Source: an uncultured Sulfitobacter sp. (lineage in GTDB: Bacteria; Pseudomonadota; Alphaproteobacteria; Rhodobacterales; Rhodobacteraceae). Taken from it: DNA of 44,148 bases. This document shows positions 8,195-15,966 of the stretch, piece by piece. Positions within the stretch are counted from its first letter, which is position 1. Every line of letters begins with the position of its first letter. The translations under genes and the position numbers were made by a program. The stretch is taken from the NCBI GenBank assembly GCA_937928635.1, contig CALFWM010000018.1:1-44148 (forward strand), written 5' to 3'. The notes beneath the pieces are model-generated. The model was not told the DNA's origin and did no database searches. It saw nothing but the letters and a program-made list of their open reading frames with translations.

Positions 8195-9481
8195 TTGACC
8201 CTACTGCGTTACAAGACTCTGACTCTGTCCGCCGCCCTGATGATGGGTGGCCTGGGTGCCGCAACGATGCCCCTGTGGGCACAGCAGACCGAGTCGGAGC
8301 TGCGGGGCGTTCAGCTGCGGTTTGATCTGGAATTTGGTCTTGAGTCCCAAACCAACCGGGCGCTGGCAGTGGCCGACCCCGGCACCAGCACAGAGGCCCG
8401 CACAGCGCTTTCCATCGGTATCCTGAGCGAAACCCGCACCCAGCGGTTCGCCTTTGATCTGGGGGGGGAGCTGCGCAGGCTGGATAGCCCGACAGACGAT
8501 GACAATGGGTTTGCAAACCCCTTTGCCATGGTCAGCTATGACCGCACCTCTGCTTCTGCCCGGCTGAGCCTGTCCGCGGCCCTGCGCGAAAGCGATGTGG
8601 ACAACGATGGGTTTGCCTTTGATGAGGTCACTCAGGCCTTTACCTTTGTTGAAGGCAACGCGACCCGGCGCAACACCAACCTGTCCGTTGAATACAACTG
8701 GCGGGATGACGCGCCTTTGGGCTTTGGCGTGCTTGCCCGGTTTGAGGAAAACAGCTTTAGCAGCGGGGTTGCCACCACCATCGGCGGCGAGGCGCTGAAC
8801 GACACCGAGCGGCTGACGCTGGGCGTCACCGCCCGGTTTGAGATCGACGAAGCGATCCGGCTTAACAGCGCGCTCACCTATGTCGATTTTGAAGAAGATA
8901 ACACACCCGGCTCGCGCGAAACCTGGACGCTGAGCAATGATCTGACCATTGATCGCCCCCGGGGCAGCTTTACCTTTGGGCTTGATTTTGTCGACACGCC
9001 AGAGGGCGACCGTGTCAACGCCACGCTCGGGCGCAGCCTGGAATATCCCCTGGGCATCGTGTCGGGGCAGATTGGTGCCACCCGGGGTGCCAACGGTGAG
9101 ACCTTTTTCAGCGGCGGGCTCAACCTGACCCGCGCCATGCCCAGCGGCAACCTGAACCTTGATCTGGCCCGCTCTGTCAATTCCGGCGCGCTGGAAGACG
9201 ACGAAGAGCTGAGCACCACCCTGCGCATTGGCTACCTGCACGAATTAAACCCCACCTCCAGCCTCAGCGTTGATTTCAGCTGGGCAGAGGTCGAAGACAC
9301 CGCCAGCGGGCAGGACACCATCAGCTCGGCCATCACCGCCACCTACACCCGTGAGCTGACCCGGGACTGGGGTGTGAATGTGGGTGTGCGCCACCGGTTC
9401 CGCGATGACAGTGTCACCGGCACCGCGCGCTCCAACGAAGTGTTCATGACCCTGCGCCGCGAGTTCCTAACGCGGTTTTAG
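8195..9481 (+). CDS. Outer-membrane beta-barrel protein of the EPS locus
   Basis: A 428-residue exported protein with a Sec signal (residues 1-29, cleavage probably after LWA). Most of the rest alternates hydrophobic and polar residues in short strands separated by acidic turns, for example FAFDLGGELRRL and RLTLGVTARFEIDEAIRL, and it ends in TLRREFLTRF with a C-terminal Phe, as barrels inserted by BAM do. No enzyme motif is visible. Position beside a Wza-like protein that lacks its own pore helix, in an exosortase-type EPS locus, fits the uncharacterised PEP-CTERM-associated outer-membrane family (TIGR03016 by recollection). A role as EPS outer-membrane channel is inference. The start is TTG at 8195 with AGGA at 8180-8183; no ATG lies before the signal peptide core. 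Confidence 0.75.
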   Translation: MTLLRYKTLTLSAALMMGGLGAATMPLWAQQTESELRGVQLRFDLEFGLESQTNRALAVADPGTSTEARTALSIGILSETRTQRFAFDLGGELRRLDSPTDDDNGFANPFAMVSYDRTSASARLSLSAALRESDVDNDGFAFDEVTQAFTFVEGNATRRNTNLSVEYNWRDDAPLGFGVLARFEENSFSSGVATTIGGEALNDTERLTLGVTARFEIDEAIRLNSALTYVDFEEDNTPGSRETWTLSNDLTIDRPRGSFTFGLDFVDTPEGDRVNATLGRSLEYPLGIVSGQIGATRGANGETFFSGGLNLTRAMPSGNLNLDLARSVNSGALEDDEELSTTLRIGYLHELNPTSSLSVDFSWAEVEDTASGQDTISSAITATYTRELTRDWGVNVGVRHRFRDDSVTGTARSNEVFMTLRREFLTRF

Positions 9482-9549
9482 AGGCGGGGCGTCATCGGCG
9501 TTGGATGTCTGGGATGCGGGACTGTGCTGCCATTGGCATTGCGATTGCG

Positions 9550-9843
9550 TTATTCCGGATGCTGCCTTCCCAACAGGCGCATGATCCACGTAACTGCTTT
9601 CCAAACGCAGCCCAAACCAAGGATTGTTGATCCTGTCACTATAACACTGTTAGCCACGCCTTTATGGAATATCCATCTCTCTTGCATTTCTGGGGTTGGG
9701 TCCTGATATGGAAGTCCCGCGAATGACAAATCGTAAGCGAACCCCGAAAGAACCATGATCACTCCAGTCACAATCCAGAAAAAAAAGGTTATAGATCTCA
9801 TGCTGCGTAGGTAGCAGAATGGGGCAAGAATCCAAAATTTCAT
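9550..9843 (-). CDS. Hypothetical two-helix membrane protein
   Basis: A 97-residue frame not recognised as any family. Two hydrophobic helices are visible, roughly residues 17-38 (ITFFFWIVTGVIMVLSGF) and 66-88 (SVIVTGSTILGLGCVWKAVTW), joined by a polar loop containing QDPTPEMQERW. Base composition is poorer in GC than the neighbours. The ATG at 9843 lies at the edge of a palindromic element (9847-9950) and has no good Shine-Dalgarno site, so expression is uncertain. It lies tail to tail with the barrel protein gene and follows the glycosyltransferase. A real but lineage-specific gene is more likely than chance, given two clean membrane segments. Confidence 0.5.
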   Translation of the reverse strand: MKFWILAPFCYLRSMRSITFFFWIVTGVIMVLSGFAYDLSFAGLPYQDPTPEMQERWIFHKGVANSVIVTGSTILGLGCVWKAVTWIMRLLGRQHPE

Positions 9844-9846
9844 TTT

Positions 9847-9950
9847 AAAGCGCCCGACCTTAAACCTGAACCGCCGATACCCTGCCGCGCTTCGCGCTCT
9901 CGGGACATCGACGATACGTGATGCTTCAAGTTAAAGGCGGAACACGATAG
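9847..9950. repeat. 104-bp imperfect palindromic element, copy A
   Basis: By hand alignment this is about 88% identical (12 mismatches in 104) to 22943-23046. The two ends are imperfect inverted repeats: the left arm begins AAAGCGCCCGACCTTAAA and the right arm ends TTTAACTTGAAGCATCAC when read on the other strand. The centre is a GC-rich hairpin core (GCGCTTCGCGC). No coding capacity. It lies between the glycosyltransferase stop and the small membrane protein, and could act as a terminator as well as a repeat. Confidence 0.85.
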
Positions 9951-9966
9951 AGTACCCTGCCCTACC

Positions 9967-11172
9967 CTATTTGCGCTTGGCAAATATCCGTTCATAGGCC
10001 GCCAGCAGCTGTGGCGTTGTGTGGCTCCAGGACAGGTCTTCCAGCACCCGCTTGCGGCCACGTTTGCCCATCTCGACACCGGCCTCGGGGTTTTCGATCA
10101 GCTCTGCGATTTTATGGGCAAAATCAACCGGGTCATTGGCCTTCGCATAAAGCGATGCATCCCCCGCAGACACCCGACCTTCCGTCAGATCAAACTGCAC
10201 CAGCGGTTTTTCCAGGGTCATGTATTCCATGACCTTGTTCATGGTCGAGATATTGTTCATCGGGTTTTTGGGATCAGGCGACACCCCAATATCGACCGCA
10301 TTCAGCGCGGCCAGCAGGTCCACCTCATAAAGCGCACCGGTAAAGGTGAAATAGTCACTGAGCCCATGATCCGCCACATCCTGAATGACCTCATCGCGGG
10401 TCGGGCCAAAACCCACGATCACAAAATGCACATCCTCGTGGCCAAGCTCCTTGATCAGGTGCTCTGCGGCCTTAACCAGCAGGTCCATGCCCTCTTGCTG
10501 ACCAATCACGCCCACGTACCCCAGCGCGGTTTTGGCCCCCTTGCGGTAGGCCGGATCGCCGGGGCCGGGTTTAAACGTGTCGATCTTGGGGGCTGAGCGC
10601 ACCACAAAGACATCTTCGGGGTCCATCCTGCCCCGTTCGATGGCGATGTCGCGGAAACTGCCATTGGTGGCCATGGAGACATGGGCACAGGCAAAGGTCA
10701 TCTGCTCCCAGATCAGCATGATCTTATACAGCAGACCTTGCCGGTTGAACTTGGCCTCAAACAATTCAGGGCAGACATCGTGGTGGTCAAACATGTAGCT
10801 GACCCCCCACAGGCGATACCACAGCGCCGGCACAAAGATCAGATCGGGCGGGTTACACCCTTGGATCACCTGAAAGGGTTTACGCTTCCACACGGTGCGG
10901 GCCAGGCGAAACCAGAACCACATGGCATGCAGGTATTCGCGGGCATAGGCCACGGCCCCTGAATGCGCCTCTGGTGGCTCTGAGTGGCGGTAGATGTGCA
11001 CACCCTCGATCACCTCATAGGGTTTCACCCAGCCCCGCCCCATGGGGCAGATCACAGAGACCTCATATCCTGCCTTTTGCAATGTGGTGGCTTCAAGCCA
11101 GACCCGGCGGTCCAACGGGACCGGCAGATTTTCCACAATAATCAGAATGTGGCGATCAGGATGTGACGTCAT
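9967..11172 (-). CDS. Family 4 glycosyltransferase (WbuB-like)
   Basis: Cytoplasmic GT-B glycosyltransferase of 401 residues expected to add a sugar to the growing lipid-linked EPS unit. The N-terminal acceptor domain carries ENLPVPLDRRVWLEA, typical of WbuB/WcaI-like enzymes. The C-terminal donor domain has GYVGVIGQQEGMDLLVKA, VIVGFGPTRDEV and the SPDPKNPMNNISTMNKVMEYM stretch where GT4 enzymes place their E-x7-E region. The ATG at 11172 is preferred over an upstream TTG at 11205 because the conserved HILIIVENLPVP starts just after it. It stands alone on the minus strand between the EPS core and the partition genes. Linkage and donor cannot be predicted. Confidence 0.92.
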   Translation of the reverse strand: MTSHPDRHILIIVENLPVPLDRRVWLEATTLQKAGYEVSVICPMGRGWVKPYEVIEGVHIYRHSEPPEAHSGAVAYAREYLHAMWFWFRLARTVWKRKPFQVIQGCNPPDLIFVPALWYRLWGVSYMFDHHDVCPELFEAKFNRQGLLYKIMLIWEQMTFACAHVSMATNGSFRDIAIERGRMDPEDVFVVRSAPKIDTFKPGPGDPAYRKGAKTALGYVGVIGQQEGMDLLVKAAEHLIKELGHEDVHFVIVGFGPTRDEVIQDVADHGLSDYFTFTGALYEVDLLAALNAVDIGVSPDPKNPMNNISTMNKVMEYMTLEKPLVQFDLTEGRVSAGDASLYAKANDPVDFAHKIAELIENPEAGVEMGKRGRKRVLEDLSWSHTTPQLLAAYERIFAKRK

Positions 11173-11319
11173 TAAAGAACCTATCGGCAGCGGGCAGGAA
11201 AACAATGTCCCCTACTGTTCTGAAGACACTCCGATACACTGGGAAGCAGTCATAAAACAGCGCCACGCTCAGTACCAGACGCCAGACCCGGGAATGGCGA
11301 AAAATCACTAAGATTCACC

Positions 11320-11706
11320 TTAAGGTCGGGTTGAGCCGTATTCCCGTTGCAACAGTGCCACAGCATGCTCCAGGGTTTCGCCCAAACCCCAGCCTTTTGC
11401 GTCTGCAACATCACAGAAATGCTGGATCGTATCGGGCCGTGCCTTGAGGTTGAACTGCGCATTGCGCCCGGTCCGGCGCCGGCGCACTTGCTTTGCCGCC
11501 GGGGCCCTGGCCGCCTCCCCTGCCCCGCTTTGGGCTGTGTTGCCCACTTCGCGGCTGCGAAACCCTGTGGCCTCAGCCACCTGACGGGCCTGCACAGGCT
11601 GCGGTGGTTTGGGCGCAGGCGTGCCCACATCCCAGTCCGCGGGGTTAAAGCCGGTGTCATCCAGTTCAAACCCCAGATCCGCGCGTTGTTTCAACTCGCC
11701 CATCAT
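11320..11706 (-). CDS. parB: Small ParB-like centromere-binding partition protein
   Basis: A 128-residue basic protein. Residues 1-75 are variable and rich in Ala, Pro and Gln. From about residue 75 a basic RRRRTG leads into a strand (AQFNLKA) and two helices (PDTIQHFCDVADAKG, LGETLEHAVALLQREY), the pattern of a ribbon-helix-helix DNA-binding domain. Its start overlaps the parA stop as ATGA (11703-11706), so translation is coupled. Together with a short ParA and repeats upstream of parA this is a type Ib partition layout, in which a small dimeric binder recognises a centromere ahead of the operon. It shows no resemblance to large HTH-type ParB. The repeat cluster at 12490-12715 is the probable binding site. 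Confidence 0.75.
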   Translation of the reverse strand: MMGELKQRADLGFELDDTGFNPADWDVGTPAPKPPQPVQARQVAEATGFRSREVGNTAQSGAGEAARAPAAKQVRRRRTGRNAQFNLKARPDTIQHFCDVADAKGWGLGETLEHAVALLQREYGSTRP

Positions 11707-12401
11707 GCCGCCCCCCGCTCATCTGTGTCATTTTCTGCAGCACCTTTCAGCTTGGCCAGCACCTCTGACATGAACGCCCCGGCGTTTTTACCTGCGTTTT
11801 CAAGGTTGGAGACCTGTGCCACCGGCAAATCCCTGAGCAATCCGCCATAATCAAAGATATCGCGGTAGGCCGCACGCTCCACAATCGGGGTGGAGAACAC
11901 GGTGATCCCTGCCCGATCAAGCTGCGCACGCACGTTTTTGAGCGCGCGAGAGGCAAAAGCCGCCGAGGTGCGTGTCATCAGCACCCCGTGCGGGATCGGA
12001 CGGCGCACCATACGTTCCTGATTGTGGATCAGGCGGATCATCTTGGCCGCCCCCTTGGCATCCATGGAGCCGCCCTGGGTCGGGATCACCACCAGGTCGG
12101 ACATGCCGATGGCGTTGGCCACCATCAGGCTGGCCGTGCCCTCCAGATCAATGATCACAAACTGGGTGCGCGCGGCGGCCTCCTCGATCACCTCAACGAT
12201 GCCGTCCTCGGTCACATCCCCGATGATTTCCACGTTGTCGGGCCTGCCGGGCAAGCCGCCCCATTGGGAAATCCAGCGTTCCGGGTCGGCATCAATAATG
12301 ATCACCTGCGCTTTGCGCGCGGCCAGTTCGGAGGCCAGCAAAAGTGCGGCTGTGGTTTTTCCTGCACCCCCTTTGGGGTTTGCAAATGCAATCACGGGCA
12401 T
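11703..12401 (-). CDS. parA: ParA-family partition ATPase (short, type Ib)
   Basis: A 232-residue Walker-type ATPase that would drive plasmid segregation. The deviant Walker A KGGAGKTT (Lys10 and Lys15) sits at the very N-terminus, so the HTH domain of type Ia ParA is absent and autoregulation must come from the partner protein. DADPERWISQW marks the Walker A' region and FVIIDLEGTA the Walker B. AAGGAG precedes the ATG at 12401 by 8 bases. The downstream parB-like gene overlaps by 4 bases, and the operon faces away from repA across the repeat region. The family also includes MinD/Soj-like proteins, but the replicon context makes plasmid partition by far the best reading. Confidence 0.93.
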   Translation of the reverse strand: MPVIAFANPKGGAGKTTAALLLASELAARKAQVIIIDADPERWISQWGGLPGRPDNVEIIGDVTEDGIVEVIEEAAARTQFVIIDLEGTASLMVANAIGMSDLVVIPTQGGSMDAKGAAKMIRLIHNQERMVRRPIPHGVLMTRTSAAFASRALKNVRAQLDRAGITVFSTPIVERAAYRDIFDYGGLLRDLPVAQVSNLENAGKNAGAFMSEVLAKLKGAAENDTDERGAA

Positions 12402-12489
12402 GGGTCTGCTCCTTTCGCGGACGTGTCTAAACGTTGGCGGCTGGCAGACCGTGCCCTGACACTAGCGAAGCGGGAATGAGCTGTAAACC

Positions 12490-12715
12490 GGTAGCTTTCT
12501 GCTAGCTATTGGAGAGCTATCCGTGTGCTACCTGATAGCTGCCTGCTTGCATAAGCGCACAAGATATTGCGGGGATATCTTGCAGCTACCACCATATGGG
12601 ATTTGCAAAATTATCGCTATCACAGGGGTATCCCGGAGGTATCTGTTAGCTAAAGGATACCCTAAAGATAGCGGATAGCTTGTGACTAGCTACCGGAAAG
12701 CTAACCGATAGCAAG
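12490..12715. repeat. Cluster of GATAGC/GCTATC-like repeats: candidate centromere (parS)
   Basis: Immediately upstream of parA about fifteen degenerate copies of a 6-7 base motif (GATAGCT, AGCTATC, GCTACC, GGTATCC, GGATACC) occur on both strands in 226 bases, for example around 12502-12509, 12533-12539, 12613-12619, 12667-12679 and 12688-12713. The density is far above that of surrounding DNA. Arrays of short degenerate repeats ahead of a type Ib par operon are typical centromeres and also operators for parA. Binding by the small ParB-like protein is inference. Confidence 0.65.
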
Positions 12716-12759
12716 GGTGATCTGCGGCTGCTGTGGGTTCGCTTTTGGTCTGTATTTTT

Positions 12760-13155
12760 TCAATTCCAACGCTTCAAAAACCGATTCGCTTTTTTAGAAG
12801 CACTGTTTTTCTTTTTTCTGAGCAAATGCAATTCTCGGCAGCGAATCTCCGATTCGAAGTGCTGGAATTTAAACTGAATTAGAACGGAGTGTGTTTATAT
12901 GTGTTGAATCTGTGTTTAGTGCGCTCCTAACAGGGACAAGCTGTTGGAAGATAAGAAGTTATCCACAGGGCTGGTTCCTGAAACCCCGAATCCCGGTTCC
13001 TGTTTTCCGCGATTCGGTTCCTTATCTCCGTGATTCAATTTTTCGAATAAAAAACCGAATCGGGCAGCGAATCATCTGGTGCAAAAAAGGCTGAAAAACA
13101 GGGTCGGTTCCTGAAACCCCGAATCCACCTTGACTCCCGGTTCCTAATACCCCGA
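12760..13155. other. oriV: Iteron-type replication origin with DnaA box
   Basis: Directly ahead of repA. An A+T-rich stretch (12760-12900) is followed by a perfect DnaA box TTATCCACA (12959-12967) and direct repeats of GGTTCCTGAAACCCCGAATC. Copies are at 12973-12992, 12995-13015 (variant), 13016-13036 (variant), 13106-13125 and 13139-13158 (variant), and a sixth lies inside repA at 13167-13186. Isolated CGAATC half-sites occur at 12842-12856 and 13054-13073. Iterons beside a DnaA box and an A+T-rich unwinding region are the standard makeup of a RepA-dependent origin. The exact origin borders are inferred. Confidence 0.8.
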
Positions 13156-13186
13156 ATGTGCTTCATGGTTCCTGAAACCCCGAATC
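13106..13186 (+). repeat. Second iteron group, spanning the repA start
   Basis: Three iterons at 13106-13125, 13139-13158 and 13167-13186. The middle one ends exactly with the ATG at 13156-13158 and the last one encodes the residues VPETPN of RepA in frame. Initiator bound here would cover the start site, which suggests autorepression by RepA. Confidence 0.8.
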
Positions 13187-14238
13187 TACTCGACCAGCTT
13201 TTGCCAGACCGCCACCCCCAGGCGGATTTCTTCATTTGTGATGTGGCCGATGCTGTTCTGAAGGATCTGATCCCGCAGATGGAGCATCCATTCTATGTGC
13301 TCTCCAAAAAGCCCGAAACCGCCGTGCGGCGCTATGAACACAACGGCAAATGGCTGGAGGTGATCCCAAGCGCCAAGGGGCAGGCGACAATCTATGACAA
13401 GGATATCCTGATCTACGTGGTCTCCCAGATCATGCATAAGCTGAACCGCGGCGAAGAAGTGGGGCGTCGGCTCCAGTTCAACCCGCGCGATTTGCTGATC
13501 TTTGTGAACCGGGGTACGGGCGGGAAGGACTATGAGGCCTTCTGTGAGGCGCTGGACCGGCTCATGGGCACCGTGATCAAGACCAACATCACCACAGAAG
13601 GGGAGGGGCCTGACACGGTCCCTGTGGGAGATGAGGAACGTCTGGGCTGGTTCCACCTGATTGAAAGCGCGCATATCAACCGCAAGAACGGGGAGGAAAA
13701 GGGCCGCATCCTGTCCGCCGAGATCCAGATTTCCGAGTGGATTTTCAACTCGATCCGGCGCAAATCGGTGCTGACCCTGCATCGCGATTATTTCCGCCTG
13801 CGCAAGCCGATTGAACGGCGCCTTTATGAGATTGCGCGCAAGATGTGCGGCGCGCGGCCTGAGTTTGAGATTGGCCTGGCAAAGCTGCTCAAACGCACCG
13901 GTGCGCGCACGGAGCTCAAACGCTTTCGTCACACGCTGCGCGACATCGCCATGCATGACCATCTGCCGGACTATCACGTGGCCTATGACGAGGTGCGCGA
14001 CATGGTGGTGTTTCGCGGGCGTGGCACTGTGGTGGCGGTCAACCCGACGCGCAGTGTTCATATCCCGCCTTTAGCAGCGGAAACCTACGCCCATGCGCGC
14101 CGGGCGGCGCCGGGGTGGGATGTGCACATGCTGGAGCACCAATGGCGCTCCTGGGCCGAAGAAGCCCCACAGAACGCGGATGCTGCGTTTCTGGGGTTTT
14201 GTAAAAAGCGGGCAGAGGCCGGGATGGCCGGGGTCTGA
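13156..14238 (+). CDS. repA: Plasmid replication initiator RepA (RPA family)
   Basis: A 360-residue initiator expected to bind the upstream iterons and open the origin with DnaA. Recognisable core: DLIPQMEHPFYVLSKKP, RRYEHNGKWLEV, IYDKDILIYVVSQIM, and a winged-helix-like second half with LTLHRDYFRLRKPIERRLYEIARK, the hallmark of alphaproteobacterial RepA (Pfam RPA). No RepB or RepC gene is present, so this is a RepA-type rather than repABC replicon. The start is uncertain: ATG at 13156 and ATG at 13165 are both possible, neither has a Shine-Dalgarno site, and both lie among iterons. The gene diverges from parA across the origin. Its compatibility group cannot be assigned without alignment. 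Confidence 0.95.
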   Translation: MCFMVPETPNLLDQLLPDRHPQADFFICDVADAVLKDLIPQMEHPFYVLSKKPETAVRRYEHNGKWLEVIPSAKGQATIYDKDILIYVVSQIMHKLNRGEEVGRRLQFNPRDLLIFVNRGTGGKDYEAFCEALDRLMGTVIKTNITTEGEGPDTVPVGDEERLGWFHLIESAHINRKNGEEKGRILSAEIQISEWIFNSIRRKSVLTLHRDYFRLRKPIERRLYEIARKMCGARPEFEIGLAKLLKRTGARTELKRFRHTLRDIAMHDHLPDYHVAYDEVRDMVVFRGRGTVVAVNPTRSVHIPPLAAETYAHARRAAPGWDVHMLEHQWRSWAEEAPQNADAAFLGFCKKRAEAGMAGV

Positions 14239-14310
14239 GCGGGCCCGTCACGCAGAGAGAACCCCCTGGATTTTCAACCCCGGTATGAAATCGAACATTT
14301 CACACGTTAG

Positions 14311-14339
14311 ACCATATTTCAGGCGTGTTGAGATATGGT
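14311..14339 (+). terminator. Stem-loop downstream of repA
   Basis: ACCATATTTC (14311-14320) pairs with GAGATATGGT (14330-14339), a 10-bp stem with one G-T pair and a 9-base loop, between the repA stop and the convergent small gene. No T run follows. It may be a weak or Rho-assisted terminator. Confidence 0.4.
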
Positions 14340-14352
14340 TTAGCGCCTCGGC

Positions 14353-14541
14353 TTAGGCCGTGCGCGAGGTCAGGACCGCGGTGACAAAGGCAAGGGGCCA
14401 GAACAGGCAGGCCAGAAACCCAAGTGATTTTAACACCACCCCACGGTTTTCGGTCTGCTGCTGTTGTTCGTCATAGGTCATCATCAGTGCAAACACAGCG
14501 ACCAGCAGGTAGCCGGCGGTGAGAAATCCCAATAGAAACAT
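14353..14541 (-). CDS. Small two-helix membrane protein, unknown function
   Basis: A 62-residue protein of two hydrophobic helices (residues about 3-21 and 41-58) joined by a polar, Gln-rich loop (TYDEQQQQTENRG). A clear Shine-Dalgarno AGAGGA precedes the ATG at 14541 by 6 bases, which supports translation. It is not recognised as a known family. It is convergent with repA and lies between the replication module and the phosphatase gene. Nothing in the sequence indicates its job; small inner-membrane proteins of this kind are common on such replicons. Confidence 0.65.
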   Translation of the reverse strand: MFLLGFLTAGYLLVAVFALMMTYDEQQQQTENRGVVLKSLGFLACLFWPLAFVTAVLTSRTA

Positions 14542-14700
14542 GGTTGTCCTCTTTCTTTCGAAGCGAACTTATGGTTGATTTTTTGCCCGTTACATTACCT
14601 GAGCATGTATAACCTTAGCGTGTACTGGACCCCTGTCGAGTCCTGAGAACATGCTCCACGTAAACCCCGGCGAATCTATGCCAAAAATGAGTCTATCTGG

Positions 14701-15471
14701 CTATTTTTCGCCTGAAATATTAATAAAAGATAAACCCTTAGGCGTAACCCAAGCGGAAGAAAGCCGATCGCTGCGCCAGGCTCCGGTGTCGACCCAGATG
14801 CGCTGATCCTGTGCATGGGCTGTTTTGACGATGATATGGCCCTGAGCGACCCAGATATCATCGCTGCGCTGGCGGGCTTCACGCCTGCGCGGGCCCCATA
14901 ACATGCGCGCCGGGGTCTGGGCGTTGATTGCCACAGCAGGGTCGGCGCCGGCGTGGGTGACGGCCAGCGTGCCTTCCTGCCAGATCAGGGGCAGGGTGGT
15001 CAGCCAGTCGATCCGCGCCGGGGTCAGGGCCGCGCGCAGGGCCTCTGCCAGGTCGTGCAGCGCGGCGTCGCTTTGACGTCGGGCCCAGGGGGACAGACCA
15101 AAGCTGGTCAGGGTCTCACTGCCGCCATTGGCAATCCAGCGCGGGCCATGGCGCACAGGGTCTGCCAGAAAATCCAGCAGCATGCGTTCGTGATTGCCCA
15201 TCAGACAGATCACCCGGTCCGGGGTGGCTTTGTGCAGCGCGTGAACCCGCGCCAGCACACCCGCGCTGTCGGGGCCCCGGTCCATCAGGTCACCCACAAA
15301 GACAAGGCGGGCAAGGTCATGATCCGGCTGCAGTGCGATCCTGGCCAGCAACTCCTCCAGCAGGTCCAGCCGCCCATGCACATCACCAATCACACAGACA
15401 GGTGTCTCAGGGCGGGGCAGGGGGGCGGCCGTGGCAGGCTGGCGATGGAAAATGGCACGCAACCAGCGCAT
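14701..15471 (-). CDS. PPP-family serine/threonine protein phosphatase
   Basis: A 256-residue metallophosphoesterase with the complete bacteriophage-lambda/PrpA-type PPP signature: GDVHGR (Asp30, His32), GDLMDRG (Asp61, Asp64), GNHE (Asn93, His94) and VTHAG further on, which together bind two metal ions. No signal peptide, so cytoplasmic. A hydrolytic role on phosphoprotein or a small phosphorylated molecule is secure at family level; the substrate is unknown. Genes of this type often sit near polysaccharide loci in Rhodobacteraceae (recollection), where they might reverse kinase action, but the BY-kinase here phosphorylates tyrosine, so a direct pairing is only speculation. Confidence 0.92.
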   Translation of the reverse strand: MRWLRAIFHRQPATAAPLPRPETPVCVIGDVHGRLDLLEELLARIALQPDHDLARLVFVGDLMDRGPDSAGVLARVHALHKATPDRVICLMGNHERMLLDFLADPVRHGPRWIANGGSETLTSFGLSPWARRQSDAALHDLAEALRAALTPARIDWLTTLPLIWQEGTLAVTHAGADPAVAINAQTPARMLWGPRRREARQRSDDIWVAQGHIIVKTAHAQDQRIWVDTGAWRSDRLSSAWVTPKGLSFINISGEK

Positions 15472-15577
15472 GGCAGGGTCCGGATCAAGGGCAAGGATAT
15501 GGGGCCAGGCGGCCCCTGCACTCTGCCTATATCAGTTTGTCTCTGATCTCACCTGAAATTCGCGGGGGGGGGTGGGC

Positions 15578-15775
15578 TCAGGCCCTGGCGGTCATCATGC
15601 CATGCTGTTGCGCCGCCGCACAGCACATCGCCGCGGCAATGGCGATCATCATGGTGAGCGTGCCACCCAGCAGGTAAAACCCAAACACAGCCATGATGCC
15701 AAACCCGGCCAGAAAGGCCCAGACACTCGCAAAGATCGCGCCGAAAATACCAAGTGCGAGATATCCCATGATCAT
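15578..15775 (-). CDS. Small hydrophobic membrane protein, unknown function
   Basis: A 65-residue, very hydrophobic protein with two membrane helices (about 3-22 and 24-52) rich in Gly, Ala, Phe and Met, ending in a Cys pair and a short polar tail. AAAGGA precedes the ATG at 15775 by 8 bases. An overlapping 80-residue frame on the same strand (15549-15791) is rejected because its sequence is polar and Cys/His-rich without protein character. No family recognised. It lies between the phosphatase and rhomboid genes and could be transcribed with the rhomboid. Confidence 0.6.
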   Translation of the reverse strand: MIMGYLALGIFGAIFASVWAFLAGFGIMAVFGFYLLGGTLTMMIAIAAAMCCAAAQQHGMMTARA

Positions 15776-15966
15776 TGCCGTGTCCTTTCAAATCTGTGCC
15801 GTCGTTCTGATGCGCCTATAAAAGCCGCTGAATATGACGAAATTAAGATGCTGTATTTACAATACATTTTGCCTTTTATGCATATTGGAACAAAGATGCT
15901 CTGATCCCCAAGGCGCGCACCTTAACCCGATGTAAAAGAAAGGGTTTTGGGGGCGCGGGTGCGTGT

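Noticed and set aside
12891..13094. 67-codon frame upstream of repA
   Set aside because: It runs through the DnaA box and the first three iterons and its translation is shaped by those repeats, so it is origin DNA rather than a gene.
12973..13186. CRISPR-like array
   Set aside because: The 20-base repeats are spaced irregularly, degenerate, and next to a DnaA box and repA, so they are iterons. No cas genes are present.
15549..15791. 80-codon minus-strand frame overlapping the small hydrophobic protein
   Set aside because: The overlapping 65-codon frame has a good Shine-Dalgarno site and two membrane helices; this one is His/Cys-rich and without structure.
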